Positions 34,945 through 43,867 of a stretch of DNA of 64,000 nucleotides are shown here, in pieces. Below the pieces are notes generated by a model. It was given only the letters and a program-made list of their open reading frames with translations, ran no database searches and was not told where the DNA came from. The position numbers and the translations under genes are program-made. This DNA is from Weissella sagaensis. Its GTDB lineage: Bacteria; Bacillota; Bacilli; Lactobacillales; Lactobacillaceae. Positions within the stretch are counted from its first letter, which is position 1, and the number at the start of each line of letters is the position of its first letter. The DNA is taken from contig NZ_BJDT01000002.1 in the NCBI RefSeq assembly GCF_005405285.1, forward strand, positions 124,001 to 188,000, written 5' to 3'.

Positions 34945-36321
34945 TTAATTGTTAGGTTCAAAAACCGTTACCACTTCAACATGGGCTGTTTGTGGGAATT
35001 GATCTAATGGTTGCACATCCCCTTTGATGTGGAATCCCTTTTCAATCAAATACTTGGCATCACGCGCCATGGTTTCTGGATTACATGACACATAAACAAA
35101 GCGCTTAGGTCGAATTTCTGTTACTGCATCCAATAATTCATTTGTTAACCCACGGCGCGGTGGATCAACGAAAATAACATCCGCTTTAATTCCTGATTGT
35201 TGCCATTTACGCATTTGTTCTGGCGCATCTGCTGTAATAAAGCTGGCATTTTCTACATGATTATTCGCAACATTTTTTTGTGCATCAATAACAGCACGCT
35301 CAATTACCTCAACACCCAACACTTGTTTAACTTGATTAGCAACTGTTAACCCAATTGTACCTATACCAGAATAGGCATCAATGACCGTGTCTGTTAACTT
35401 TAATTCAGCTTTTTTAGCAGCTAATGCATATAACACTTCTGTTGTTTGTGGATTAACTTGATAAAATGAATTAGGACCAATTTCAAATTCAATTCCTAAC
35501 AAAGTATCATGAATAACATCTTCTCCCCATAGCGTTCGGTTATTACCAGACATCAACAAATGTAATGAACGCGGGTTATGATTTAAGACAACACTATGAA
35601 TACCAGGAACAACGGCAACAATTTCTTGTGCGATTATTGCTTCATCCTTAATTGTCGCAGTTTGAGAAACCAAAACAACCATTAATTCATGACTATAATA
35701 ACCACGACGCACCATAATATAGCGCATTGCCCCTTGTTGGGTATCATCATCAAACACCGTTACTTGGTGTTGATTTAAGATATTACGTACTGTGGCAATT
35801 GTCTGATCAATAACTGGATCGTTGACATAATAGTCCGTTAACGGCAAAATTTCTCCAGGTGTCCGTCGCTTAATGAAACCCGTTACTAATTTTTCACCAT
35901 CATATTTAATCGGTACGACTGTTTTATTACGATATTGAATAGGATGTGCCATACCAATAGTTGGTGCAATGGTTGCTGCTATCCCTGCTGTTTCGTAAAT
36001 TTTTTTAACTTGCGCCTGCTTTAACTTTAATTGGGCCTCATAACGTAAGTTTACATAGGGTGCAATCCCTACATCCAACAAGTAATCTTTGCCCATTTCA
36101 ACACGATCTGGTGACGGGTCAATAATACCCACAACTTCAGCACGCGCAAATTTACGATTTACCTGGGTAATTTCAAACTTAACAGTCTCGTCTGTAAATG
36201 CATTTGCCATGCGAATCGGATAATCATTCAACATAACAACACCGAATCCATTATAGAGCACTTCGACGACTTTTCCTGTTAGTATTTGCCCTAATCGTAC
36301 AGGCATGATTGTATGACTCAT
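34945..36321 (-). CDS. rlmCD: 23S rRNA (uracil-5-)-methyltransferase, RlmCD/RumA family
   Basis: Predicted to methylate uridines of 23S rRNA with SAM. An N-terminal TRAM domain (about residues 5-60) precedes a RumA-type catalytic domain. That domain has NSFYQVNPQTTEVLY, the SAM loop IDAYSGIGTIGL, FVDPPRRG and the nucleophile cysteine in YVSCNPETMARD. The only cysteine I see is that nucleophile: the C-x5-CGGC Fe-S motif is absent, with GIAPYVNLRYEAQLKLKQ in its place. The start is ATG 36321 with GAGAGAG upstream; the in-frame ATG 36360 overlaps a TATAAT box and cannot be the start if that is the promoter. Confidence 0.93.
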   Translation of the reverse strand: MSHTIMPVRLGQILTGKVVEVLYNGFGVVMLNDYPIRMANAFTDETVKFEITQVNRKFARAEVVGIIDPSPDRVEMGKDYLLDVGIAPYVNLRYEAQLKLKQAQVKKIYETAGIAATIAPTIGMAHPIQYRNKTVVPIKYDGEKLVTGFIKRRTPGEILPLTDYYVNDPVIDQTIATVRNILNQHQVTVFDDDTQQGAMRYIMVRRGYYSHELMVVLVSQTATIKDEAIIAQEIVAVVPGIHSVVLNHNPRSLHLLMSGNNRTLWGEDVIHDTLLGIEFEIGPNSFYQVNPQTTEVLYALAAKKAELKLTDTVIDAYSGIGTIGLTVANQVKQVLGVEVIERAVIDAQKNVANNHVENASFITADAPEQMRKWQQSGIKADVIFVDPPRRGLTNELLDAVTEIRPKRFVYVSCNPETMARDAKYLIEKGFHIKGDVQPLDQFPQTAHVEVVTVFEPNN

Positions 36322-36358
36322 ATTATCTCTCTCATTATCTTTAGCATTACTGTCTTTC

Positions 36359-36386
36359 ATTATACTAGTTTATCAATATCAGGCAA
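36359..36386 (-). promoter_or_regulatory. rlmCD promoter
   Basis: On the minus strand TATAAT at 36364-36359 with TTGCCT at 36386-36381 (16-base spacer). It overlaps the upstream in-frame ATG, which supports the internal start for the methyltransferase. Confidence 0.5.
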
Positions 36387-36427
36387 TCATTCTACTTAAT
36401 GCCTTAATTAATCGACTTCTATTTAAC

Positions 36428-36567
36428 TCACACGATTGTTATATTAGCCAAATCATGCTCGACAAAGTCGATACCCATACCAATCAGCCATGAATTGCTA
36501 CAATTATTTTGATTTCGCCTTTACTAAGGCGATAGCTAATTTTATCTATTGCAAGTATTGTTTTAAC
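36428..36567 (-). pseudogene. Possible remnant of a hypoxanthine phosphoribosyltransferase gene
   Basis: Within the 380 bases between rlmCD and the next gene, two overlapping minus-strand frames give VKTILAIDKISYRLSKGE and, after a frame change, WLIGMGIDFVEHDLANITIV. They resemble in order the C-terminal HPRT segments (K-IATLLDKPxRR and FVVGYGxDYxExYRNLPYIG). A single frameshift would join them. No start codon or ribosome site remains. The likeness is by eye and short, so the assignment is tentative. The same stretch has small hairpins (TCGCCTT/AAGGCGA near 36514-36531). Confidence 0.35.
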
Positions 36568-36615
36568 CAGCGTACCCCTTATTTTATGGCACATTTTGAG
36601 TACAAACGTACCCTT

Positions 36616-36662
36616 AAAAAAAGAGTAACAATCTAACCATTAACCTGGTAGCTTGCTACTCT
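36616..36662 (-). terminator. Terminator after the CynX/NimT-type transporter gene
   Basis: AGAGTAACAA (36622-36631) pairs with TTGCTACTCT (36653-36662) with one G-U, followed on the minus strand by seven T. Confidence 0.75.
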
Positions 36663-36701
36663 CAAGACGTATATTAAATCAACTAATCTAACTAAACTAG
36701 A

Positions 36702-37889
36702 CTATTCAAAAATCGTTTTATCACGTTCAGAAAACCACATTAAAATAATAAATACAACAATTGCAACAGCCATCACAGCTGTTTGCAAAATCCAGTTATT
36801 AAGTTGCGCATATAAAACACCATAAGCCCAAGGTGCACCTGCTGCAATGAGATAGCCACCCGTTTGTGCCATTCCTGATAACGCTGAACTCTCATTTGCG
36901 TTACGTGTCCGAATAGCATAAGAGGTTACCATATAGACAAACACAGCAGTTCCACCAATACCAATAAAGGCAGTGACAATTAACCACCAGACAAGACCAG
37001 CATGTTGATTAAACATCATTAGGATGGCAAGTAACCATAGACCCGTAGCACCTGTCATCAATGTCCGTCGTCCTTTATATGACGAGCGTTCCAAAAAACT
37101 AGGCACCCACATTGATACTGGAATTCCAATTAATGATAGGACACCAATTACCCAACCTGATTGTATGGCTGTTACACCTGTTCGTTGTGCAATCGTCGGT
37201 ACCCATGCAATCGACGTGTAAAAAACTGCCGATTGAATCCCTGCCATCACTAGTAATGACCAGGCATACTTATTACGCCAAGGATTAATTTTTCTCGTTG
37301 TCGTATGTGTTGTTTGTGTTACTGCCTTATCTAACTCCGGGTCAGTATTAACTAACATATGCGCTATCCAAGTCACCACTACTAGTAAAACAATGACTGT
37401 GATAAAGACAACTAGCATTTGCCAACTAAATGTTTTGGTAATTGGCACTGCGATAATTTGAAATACTGCTGTCATTAACGTCATGGTTGTACTGTACAGT
37501 GATGTATAAACGCCTATTTTGTTAGGTGTAAATTTCACTAATGTTGCTGGTAATAACACGTTAATAAAGGCGATACCAATTCCAACTAAAATTGTGCCAA
37601 TAAATAACATTGGTGCGCTCACAATACGGGCAATTGATCCAACCAAGACAAACAACAAAGCAGCTAATAATGTTTTTTCAATCCCAAAACGTTTTGTAAA
37701 AAATGTTGTTGTTGGCGAAACAACTGCAAATGTTAACAAAGGTAGTGTCGTTAATATACCTAGTTGAGATACTGGCAAGCCAAATGTATTAGCCACATTA
37801 TCAATAACTACGGGAATTGTTGTAAACGTTGACCGCATTACCACACCAAGCAAAACAATGCTTAAAATAAATAACCATCTTTTCTTCAT
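36702..37889 (-). CDS. MFS transporter, CynX/NimT type
   Basis: A 395-residue protein with 12 predicted TM segments. The N-terminus (VLLGVVMRSTFTTIPVVIDNVANTFGL) and loop TFFTKRFGIEKTLL resemble the CynX/NimT group, which includes cyanate and 2-nitroimidazole transporters. The substrate is unknown. AGAGG lies six bases before ATG 37889. It stands alone between its terminator and the FMN reductase gene. Confidence 0.82.
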   Translation of the reverse strand: MKKRWLFILSIVLLGVVMRSTFTTIPVVIDNVANTFGLPVSQLGILTTLPLLTFAVVSPTTTFFTKRFGIEKTLLAALLFVLVGSIARIVSAPMLFIGTILVGIGIAFINVLLPATLVKFTPNKIGVYTSLYSTTMTLMTAVFQIIAVPITKTFSWQMLVVFITVIVLLVVVTWIAHMLVNTDPELDKAVTQTTHTTTRKINPWRNKYAWSLLVMAGIQSAVFYTSIAWVPTIAQRTGVTAIQSGWVIGVLSLIGIPVSMWVPSFLERSSYKGRRTLMTGATGLWLLAILMMFNQHAGLVWWLIVTAFIGIGGTAVFVYMVTSYAIRTRNANESSALSGMAQTGGYLIAAGAPWAYGVLYAQLNNWILQTAVMAVAIVVFIILMWFSERDKTIFE

Positions 37890-38035
37890 ATAATACCTCT
37901 GTTTTCTATCAAATAAAATTTTAAAAGTCCGTTAAAAACTATACCGTCTTATTTTATAGCTGTCAAAAATAAATTTTACATTAGTTTTTAATGCATTTGT
38001 TATATGAAAAAATAATTACTTAACTAATAAACAAA

Positions 38036-38073
38036 AAATAGCAAACCACCAGTGTGTTAGTGGTTTGCTATTT
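38036..38073 (-). terminator. Terminator after the FMN reductase gene
   Basis: Perfect 14-bp stem (38036-38049 with 38060-38073). On the minus strand the stem leads into a T-rich tract. Confidence 0.85.
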
Positions 38074-38107
38074 AGATAATTAAATCAATGACTATTGATT
38101 TAATTTA

Positions 38108-38647
38108 TTAGTTCTTTGCAAATTCTGCAAATTGACCAGCTACGTTAGCCAAAAATTCTTTTGTGCCTTCGTTAGTGATCTTACCATTTTCATCAGCTAG
38201 TTCAGCAGTGTTACCAATGAACAATTCTGGTTGGTGCATAATCTTCATGTCTAAGAAGTCCAATGAGTTACGCAAAACATGGTGTGCTGCAACACCAGCA
38301 ATACCAGAAATTGATTGTGAAGCTGGCAATACTGGCTTACCTGCCCAAACACTTTGTCCCCAAGGACGTGAAGCAACATCCAAAGCATTCTTCAAAGCAG
38401 CTGGCACACTACGATTGTGCTCTGGCGTTACAATAATAAATGCATCTTGTGCCTTAACAGCATCACGGAATTCAGTATATTCTACTGGTGAAGCTTCATC
38501 ATAATCTTGGTTATACAAAGGAAGCTTTGCAATATCCAAATAAGTAACTTCTGCATCTGCTGGTAAACCAGCAACCAATGCTTCTGCTACACCCAATGAG
38601 TATGAGTTCTTACGAGTTGATCCAACAATTACACCATATTTTGCCAT
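38108..38647 (-). CDS. NADPH-dependent FMN reductase family protein
   Basis: A 179-residue flavodoxin-like protein of the YieF/azoreductase group, transferring electrons from NAD(P)H through FMN to quinones, chromate or azo dyes. Visible are the phosphate loop GSTRKNSYS at residues 9-17, PLYNQDYD, and TPEHNRSVPAALKNALDVASRPW, the conserved flavin-edge segment. AAGGAG precedes ATG 38647. It is monocistronic. The physiological substrate is unknown; a role in oxidative or quinone stress is usual for the family. Confidence 0.87.
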   Translation of the reverse strand: MAKYGVIVGSTRKNSYSLGVAEALVAGLPADAEVTYLDIAKLPLYNQDYDEASPVEYTEFRDAVKAQDAFIIVTPEHNRSVPAALKNALDVASRPWGQSVWAGKPVLPASQSISGIAGVAAHHVLRNSLDFLDMKIMHQPELFIGNTAELADENGKITNEGTKEFLANVAGQFAEFAKN

Positions 38648-38753
38648 GATATTTCTCCTTAAAATTAATCATTATGTACAACGTTTTCGTCGTTAATACT
38701 AACTTAACTTACTTTTACAAAGTTGTAAACACTTATTTTAAATAAGCAAAATA

Positions 38754-38787
38754 AAAACACACATATTATATGAAATACATGTGTTTT
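38754..38787 (-). terminator. Terminator after the butanediol dehydrogenase gene
   Basis: AAAACACA (38754-38761) pairs with TGTGTTTT (38780-38787); on the minus strand the stem ends in a T-rich run. Confidence 0.7.
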
Positions 38788-38803
38788 AGATATTATATTT
38801 AGT

Positions 38804-39856
38804 TTAATCTTCTTTAGTTAAATCAATCAAAATCTTCGCTTGTGACTTATCAGTTGATAGGCGATCAAATCCTTTTTCAACCACGTCATCCAAGTCAATC
38901 ATATCCGTAATAACAGGTTCAACATTAATTTGTCCTGAACTTACCAAATCAACAGTTTGTTGGAATGTTTCACGTGAATATGCAATCGTTGATGTTAACT
39001 TAACACCAGCATTCATCAATTGCATTGGATCAAATGAAATTGGGTGGGCAAAGATTGAAACAATAACAGCTGTTCCGCGAGCCTTAGTTACTGAAATAGC
39101 TTGCTCAAAAGTTGGTTGTACTCCTGCAACTTCAAAGGATACATCTGCACCACCACCTAAAATTTCACGAACTTTTGCTACAGGGTCCGCAAAATCAGCT
39201 GGATTCACAACATCAGTTGCGCCCATTGTGAGTGCCTTTTCCAAACGAACAGCTGATAAATCAACTGCAACAATCTTAGTTGCACCAGCTGCTTTGGCTG
39301 CAGCTGCTACCAAAACACCGATTGGACCAGCACCAAAAATAGCAACCTTTTGACCAAACTTTAAGCCACCTTCTTTAACAGCTTGAACTGCAACAGCTGT
39401 TGGTTCAATCGTTGCTGCTAACTTCAATGAGAAATCAGCTGGCAAAGCATACAAATTAGTTTCTGGTACATTAACATGTGCTGCAAAACCACCATCACAA
39501 CTTAGTCCAATAAAACTATAACCATCATACACATCAACATCATCAGGTGATTGTGCATGTGTAACAGTTGGATTTACTGATACATGATCACCAACTTTAT
39601 AATTCTTAACATCCTTACCAACAGATTCAATAACTCCTGAGAACTCGTGACCCATTGTTAATGGTGCTTGTCCACCCGTTAACTCATCCACCTTATCAAC
39701 TGGAATAAAAACAGGTCCTTCTAAGTACTCATGCAAATCACTACCACAAATTCCCGCATAGGCAACGCGAACAACGACTTCATTATCTTGCGCTGGCTTT
39801 AAATCTACATCTTCTACGCGAATATCTTTTACACCATGCCAAACTGCTGCCTTCAT
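38804..39856 (-). CDS. butB: Zinc-dependent 2,3-butanediol dehydrogenase
   Basis: Medium-chain dehydrogenase, 350 residues, predicted to interconvert acetoin and 2,3-butanediol with NAD(H). Catalytic zinc ligands C37 (GICGSDLHE) and H70-E71 (MGHEFSG) are present; the NAD loop is FGAGPIGVLVAAAAKAAG, with acidic D in VAVDLSA favouring NAD. The structural-zinc cysteine lobe is absent, as in Bacillus BdhA, with YSFIGLSCDGGFAAHVNVPE in that region. GGGGG precedes ATG 39856. It would act as a redox valve beside pyruvate-consuming routes; related polyol dehydrogenases cannot be fully excluded. Confidence 0.87.
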   Translation of the reverse strand: MKAAVWHGVKDIRVEDVDLKPAQDNEVVVRVAYAGICGSDLHEYLEGPVFIPVDKVDELTGGQAPLTMGHEFSGVIESVGKDVKNYKVGDHVSVNPTVTHAQSPDDVDVYDGYSFIGLSCDGGFAAHVNVPETNLYALPADFSLKLAATIEPTAVAVQAVKEGGLKFGQKVAIFGAGPIGVLVAAAAKAAGATKIVAVDLSAVRLEKALTMGATDVVNPADFADPVAKVREILGGGADVSFEVAGVQPTFEQAISVTKARGTAVIVSIFAHPISFDPMQLMNAGVKLTSTIAYSRETFQQTVDLVSSGQINVEPVITDMIDLDDVVEKGFDRLSTDKSQAKILIDLTKED

Positions 39857-40056
39857 GTTAATACCCCCAAATAATACGAGTAACTAGAAATTATATATAA
39901 TTACAATCAATTTATATTTCATAAACTTATCTATCAACAATTACATTTTATCGCTCTCAATATCCATAATCAACTAAGGCATTACTCCTATACGAAACAA
40001 CAAAATTCCCAAATACGGGAATCTTTATTAATTCAATCATTTTTGTGATTTTTTTA

Positions 40057-40098
40057 ACAAAAAAGTGGTTATATAGACTTGAAAACCTATATAACCAC
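40057..40098 (-). terminator. Terminator after the glutathione peroxidase gene
   Basis: Perfect 12-bp stem GTGGTTATATAG (40065-40076) and complement (40087-40098), followed on the minus strand by TTTTTGTT. Confidence 0.85.
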
Positions 40099-40139
40099 CG
40101 TTGTAGATTGTTTTATTTTACACAAATCAACATGTTTGC

Positions 40140-40610
40140 TTAGTCTTTCAACGCTGCTAACACATCATCCGTCATTTTTTCAGGTGTCGTAATTGGTGCG
40201 TAACGATGAATTAATTTACCATCACGCCCAACCAAAAACTTTGTATAATTCCACTTAATAGCACCATTACCAGATTGTTCTTTTAAATATGTAAACAATT
40301 CATCTTCATCTTGACCATTAACCATAACACGTTTTGTCATTGGAAAAGTGACACCATAGTGCATTTGGCAAAATTCGTTAGTTTCTCCATCACTATCAAG
40401 TTCTTGCTTAAATTGATTAGATGGCAATCCCAAAACAACTAGCCCTTCATCTTTGTGTTCTTTGTATAAAGCTTCTAATCCTTCAAGCTGAGGGGCTAGG
40501 CCACACTTACTTGCAGTATTGACGATAATAACGACCTTGCCTTCATAATCTTTTAAATTAATTGGCTTTCCATTCATTTCTGTTTCAGTAAAATCATAAA
40601 TTGTTGTCAT
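40140..40610 (-). CDS. Glutathione peroxidase family protein
   Basis: A 156-residue thiol peroxidase of the Gpx fold reducing peroxides. The catalytic triad is visible: C36 in NTASKCGL, Q66 in LPSNQF and Trp in KWNYTKFLV; a second Cys in NEFCQ may be the resolving thiol. In lactic acid bacteria such proteins usually use thioredoxin. I start at ATG 40610, preceded by GAAGGA; the upstream in-frame ATG has no ribosome site. An extended -10 TGTTATAAT lies about 50 bases upstream. Protection against the H2O2 made by pyruvate oxidase is a plausible role. Confidence 0.92.
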   Translation of the reverse strand: MTTIYDFTETEMNGKPINLKDYEGKVVIIVNTASKCGLAPQLEGLEALYKEHKDEGLVVLGLPSNQFKQELDSDGETNEFCQMHYGVTFPMTKRVMVNGQDEDELFTYLKEQSGNGAIKWNYTKFLVGRDGKLIHRYAPITTPEKMTDDVLAALKD

Positions 40611-40754
40611 TATTTGTATCCTTCTTTCTAAAAGAACGTTGTTCATTAAAATTAATTATAACAATCATTATCTTATTGGAAGCGTAACATAGTCATCAGC
40701 TACCTGTCTAACAAATCGTATTAGTGATAAGTGTTAATAACTAAGCACGCTATC

Positions 40755-41600
40755 TTAGTCATGCATAATCAATAAAGTCGTCCCCATAGGGTCTATAACC
40801 TTAATTTGTTTATCATTATTCACACTAACAGTCACCTCTTCTGATTGTGCGCGTTGTGCCAATAAATCAAAATACGCTTGGTCAACAACCACACGCCAAT
40901 CAATTAATCCTGCTTCATCCAAATGACGTAAATCACTGTTTTCACTCTGCCATAAGTTAACCGCATGATGGTGATGATAATGATTATTTGAATAAAAATG
41001 CGCTGAAGTTGAAACATTTGACACTAAGTCCATTTGTAAAAATTTTAAGAAAAACTTGTCAGCATCAACTAAATGACTCCCCATAAAATGCAAATGTCCA
41101 ATTTTCATACCGGTTGGAAAGCCTGTCCAATCATGTTGCTTTTGTGCTAATAGCTTATCGCCATCAACTTCATTTGTGCCCATTGTGACAAAGCCATCTT
41201 GCCATTTCCAATTCTGCGCATCCCGGTCATGATATAATTCGATACCATTCCCTTCAAAGTCATTAATGTAGATTGCTTCACTGACGTCATGATCACCAGC
41301 TCCCACTGGAATCTGTAAGGTTAATAGACGATGCAAAATGGATGCTAACTCGGCAGCATTTGGAAAAAGCAATGCCATATGATATAAACCAGTTTGTGCC
41401 ACCGTTTGTGGTTTTCCACCTAGTAACATCGTTAAAAATGGTGCTTCACCTGCATGAAATGCATAATTAATTTGCGTTTCGTCTGATGCAACATCCACTA
41501 ATCCCAAAACTTTTTCATAAAAGACCCGAGTCCGTTTTTCATCAACTACGCGTATTGTTAAATGTTGAATATCATATCGTGCTGTTTTCATTTTCACCAA
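40755..41600 (-). CDS. Glyoxalase/dioxygenase (VOC) family protein, CatE-like
   Basis: 281 residues with two VOC repeats: the first begins IQHLTIRVVDEKRTRVFYEKVLGL (residues 10-33 of this frame), the second KIGHLHFMGSHLVDADKFFLKFLQMDL. Metal-ligand candidates are H12 and E/H residues in GIELYHDRD and YHHHHAVNLW. It resembles the CatE/YfiE extradiol-dioxygenase-like group common in Firmicutes; activity is uncertain. The start is ambiguous: GTG 41600 has GAAAG at good spacing, while ATG 41591, nine bases later, has only GGTG close by. Confidence 0.78.
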   Translation of the reverse strand: MVKMKTARYDIQHLTIRVVDEKRTRVFYEKVLGLVDVASDETQINYAFHAGEAPFLTMLLGGKPQTVAQTGLYHMALLFPNAAELASILHRLLTLQIPVGAGDHDVSEAIYINDFEGNGIELYHDRDAQNWKWQDGFVTMGTNEVDGDKLLAQKQHDWTGFPTGMKIGHLHFMGSHLVDADKFFLKFLQMDLVSNVSTSAHFYSNNHYHHHHAVNLWQSENSDLRHLDEAGLIDWRVVVDQAYFDLLAQRAQSEEVTVSVNNDKQIKVIDPMGTTLLIMHD

Positions 41601-41689
41601 TTGACTTTCTTTTTTATTTTTTAATTTACTAAAAGTAAGTATATGCTTTTTAAAGATATTCGTAAAGAATTTATCTCATCTCAAAATAA

Positions 41690-41735
41690 CAAAAAAACCA
41701 GTATGACTAGCGCATTGGCGCAGGTCATACTGGTT
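41690..41735 (-). terminator. Terminator after the DUF4767-like gene
   Basis: Perfect 12-bp stem AACCAGTATGAC (41696-41707) and complement (41724-41735), then seven T on the minus strand; just after the stop codon. Confidence 0.88.
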
Positions 41736-41746
41736 AATTGCACTAT

Positions 41747-42877
41747 TTAATACTCTGTAACCGTCGCATCATCACTAATGGTGACATCTTCTTGTGGCGT
41801 TTCATCTGATTGTGCCTCGCTTGCAGCATTTTGTGTTTCCGCAACAATGCTAGCAAAATTATTCTTTAAGTCCGCATTTTGCGTTTCGGTAAGTGTCAAA
41901 TCTTTACCACTAGCCGTTTCTGTTGCATACACTTGTCCTTGACCTTCGTGAATAACAAAGAAATAAGAAGTAGGTGAATCAACACCTTGGCGCGATCCTG
42001 TTGCAACTGCAACGACTTGATAATCAGCTTTTTTATCAGCTTTTGGTGACCAAGTAAAGGCCACTTTATGATCATCGAGTTTCAAATGATCCTTTAATTG
42101 ACCATCTTTAAGGGCATCTGGAAATTTATATGCTAAGTGCTTTGGCGTACCACCATTATAGGTACCAACAAAGTCTTGGCCAACAGCGGTTTGCCATATC
42201 CCCATGTAATCTGCTAATTCTTTATTCTGTGCATCAGACCATTGGGCTGGCACCTTTTCTTCAGCTTTTTTCTTTTCACTACTTGCTTTTTTCTTTTCTG
42301 CATTTTCACTAGCATTTTTCTTTACTGAAGAAGATGCAGCTGCCTTTTTGCTGGTTTCTTTTTTAACATTTTCAGTTCCAATTTGGGCATTCTTTTGATT
42401 ATGATGCGTTACAACAACGCCACCACCAATCAAAACCACTAACACTATGATGATAGCAATTAACAAATCACTATTCTTCTTAGGTCCTTTTGGAGAAACT
42501 TGGTCAGCTTCATTGGCCATACGCGTCACACGTGACGGCTGTTCATCAAGCGTAGTTGTCACAGCTTCTTTTGTTGTCTGACTTGGCATCAAAATAATTG
42601 GTTTTTTGCGCTCATCAATAACCGTTTCGACTTCCTTTGGTGCCTCAGCTTGTTCATCGATACTAGATTCTGATGACATTTGCGCGTCATCCACCGCCGA
42701 TTGAGACGTGTCTTGTTTTACCTCCTCTTTTGCTTCGGGTACAACTTGCGCATCAAACTCTGCATGTTGTTGCACTCTTGCTTGCAAATGTTTTGTCATA
42801 TCATTATATTCATCTTTTGTAATAACGCCACTATTCAATAATTCTTGATACTGACGCAATCTTTCTTCATCGGTCAT
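41747..42877 (-). CDS. Single-pass membrane protein with SHOCT-like start and DUF4767-like domain
   Basis: 376 residues. Residues 1-36 (EERLRQYQELLNSGVITKDEYN) look like a SHOCT short domain. An acidic linker follows to about 133, then one TM segment (LLIAIIIVLVVLIGGGVVV, about 136-155), a Lys/Ser/Ala-rich spacer, and an extracellular domain from about 210 (QWSDAQNKELADYMGIWQ) like DUF4767. Lacking a signal peptide, it should sit N-in, C-out. DUF4767 is common in cell-envelope proteins of lactic acid bacteria with no known activity. The upstream intergenic region is long (about 400 bases). Confidence 0.75.
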   Translation of the reverse strand: MTDEERLRQYQELLNSGVITKDEYNDMTKHLQARVQQHAEFDAQVVPEAKEEVKQDTSQSAVDDAQMSSESSIDEQAEAPKEVETVIDERKKPIILMPSQTTKEAVTTTLDEQPSRVTRMANEADQVSPKGPKKNSDLLIAIIIVLVVLIGGGVVVTHHNQKNAQIGTENVKKETSKKAAASSSVKKNASENAEKKKASSEKKKAEEKVPAQWSDAQNKELADYMGIWQTAVGQDFVGTYNGGTPKHLAYKFPDALKDGQLKDHLKLDDHKVAFTWSPKADKKADYQVVAVATGSRQGVDSPTSYFFVIHEGQGQVYATETASGKDLTLTETQNADLKNNFASIVAETQNAASEAQSDETPQEDVTISDDATVTEY

Positions 42878-43201
42878 TGTCCACTCCTCTAATAACCTAT
42901 TTTTACTATATCTATTATCACATATAAAGTCACTTACGTGTTAATTTTACCTACAATGTTAGTTTACTATTATACGCTAAAAACTACCGCTACAAAACAA
43001 AGCCTATACCAATATTAAAATCACATCACGTATCATCATCACTATAATATAAACCCCTCCATACATTTCACAATCGTTAACGTTATCACAAAAGCCTTAA
43101 ATCAACTATTAATCACATTGTTTTAAACTAATACAGTCATTTTACATACTATTTAAATAAATATAATAAATTTTAATAACTATACCATTTTTGTTTTCAC
43201 C
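42878..43201. other. AT-rich divergent intergenic region, no gene seen
   Basis: Between the DUF4767-like gene (minus) and the nucleotidase-aldolase pair (plus). I found no ORF with a ribosome site, no RNA gene and no strong hairpin. It must hold the promoter of the minus-strand gene, but no consensus promoter stood out. Confidence 0.5.
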
Positions 43202-43230
43202 TTGATAACTTCCCTTTTTAGAGGTATACT
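43202..43230 (+). promoter_or_regulatory. Promoter of the nucleotidase-fba operon
   Basis: TTGATA at 43202-43207, 17-base spacer, TATACT at 43225-43230. Predicted start near 43237, some 40 bases before the first codon of the nucleotidase. Confidence 0.75.
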
Positions 43231-43276
43231 CTTCCTAAATAATGTTATGACATAATGTATAGAAAAGAGGGGCATT

Positions 43277-43864
43277 ATCAAAAAATTATTTATCGATATG
43301 GATAATACGCTGGTTGACACATTACCCGTGTTAAATGCAGAGAGTAAAAATATCCAAAAATATCATGTCAATAAACCAGATCAAATTCCTGGTATTTTTC
43401 GTAATTTACAGCCAATTCCTGGTGCCATTGATGGCGTCTTCAAACTAGCAAATTACTATGATCTTTACATTTTATCAACTGCTCCATGGGAAAACCCAAG
43501 TTCTTGGCAAGATAAAATTAATTGGCTTACCGAATACTTTGGCAATGATGAAAACAGTCCCTTTTACAAAAAGGTTGTATTAACTCACAAAAAAAATCTT
43601 GTAAAATTACCCAATAGTATCTTGCTTGACGATCGTCCTTATCACGGTGCAAGCGATTGGGACGATGAAATGCTTGATAGCTTTTGGTTACAATACGGAT
43701 ACGATCCTCGCCTAGTTTGGACTGACGACCTCGTGCCTTTTTTAATTAGCATTGCACAAAATGATGAGCAAACTTTACGCACAGCTATCGTTCAGGCTAA
43801 TGAGCAAAAGCAGTACCAGTTGCGTCATGCAACAACTGAATTTAAAAAAGAAAGCTGGGAATAA
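43277..43864 (+). CDS. 5'(3')-deoxyribonucleotidase-family HAD phosphatase with non-canonical AUC start
   Basis: HAD phosphatase of the NT5C type (195 residues), predicted to dephosphorylate (deoxy)nucleoside monophosphates. Motif I is FIDMDNT at the extreme N-terminus; LILSTAPWENPS is motif II and ILLDDRPYHGA motif IV. The first ATG (43298) lies between the two motif I aspartates and would delete the nucleophile. Upstream, in frame to the stop at 43253, there is no ATG, GTG or TTG. Ribosome site AGAGG ends six bases before ATC 43277, the expected place of the first codon (I/M-KKLFIDMDNTLVD). ATT 43274 is the alternative. It sits four bases before fba. Confidence 0.75.
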   Translation: MKKLFIDMDNTLVDTLPVLNAESKNIQKYHVNKPDQIPGIFRNLQPIPGAIDGVFKLANYYDLYILSTAPWENPSSWQDKINWLTEYFGNDENSPFYKKVVLTHKKNLVKLPNSILLDDRPYHGASDWDDEMLDSFWLQYGYDPRLVWTDDLVPFLISIAQNDEQTLRTAIVQANEQKQYQLRHATTEFKKESWE

Positions 43865-43867
43865 TTA

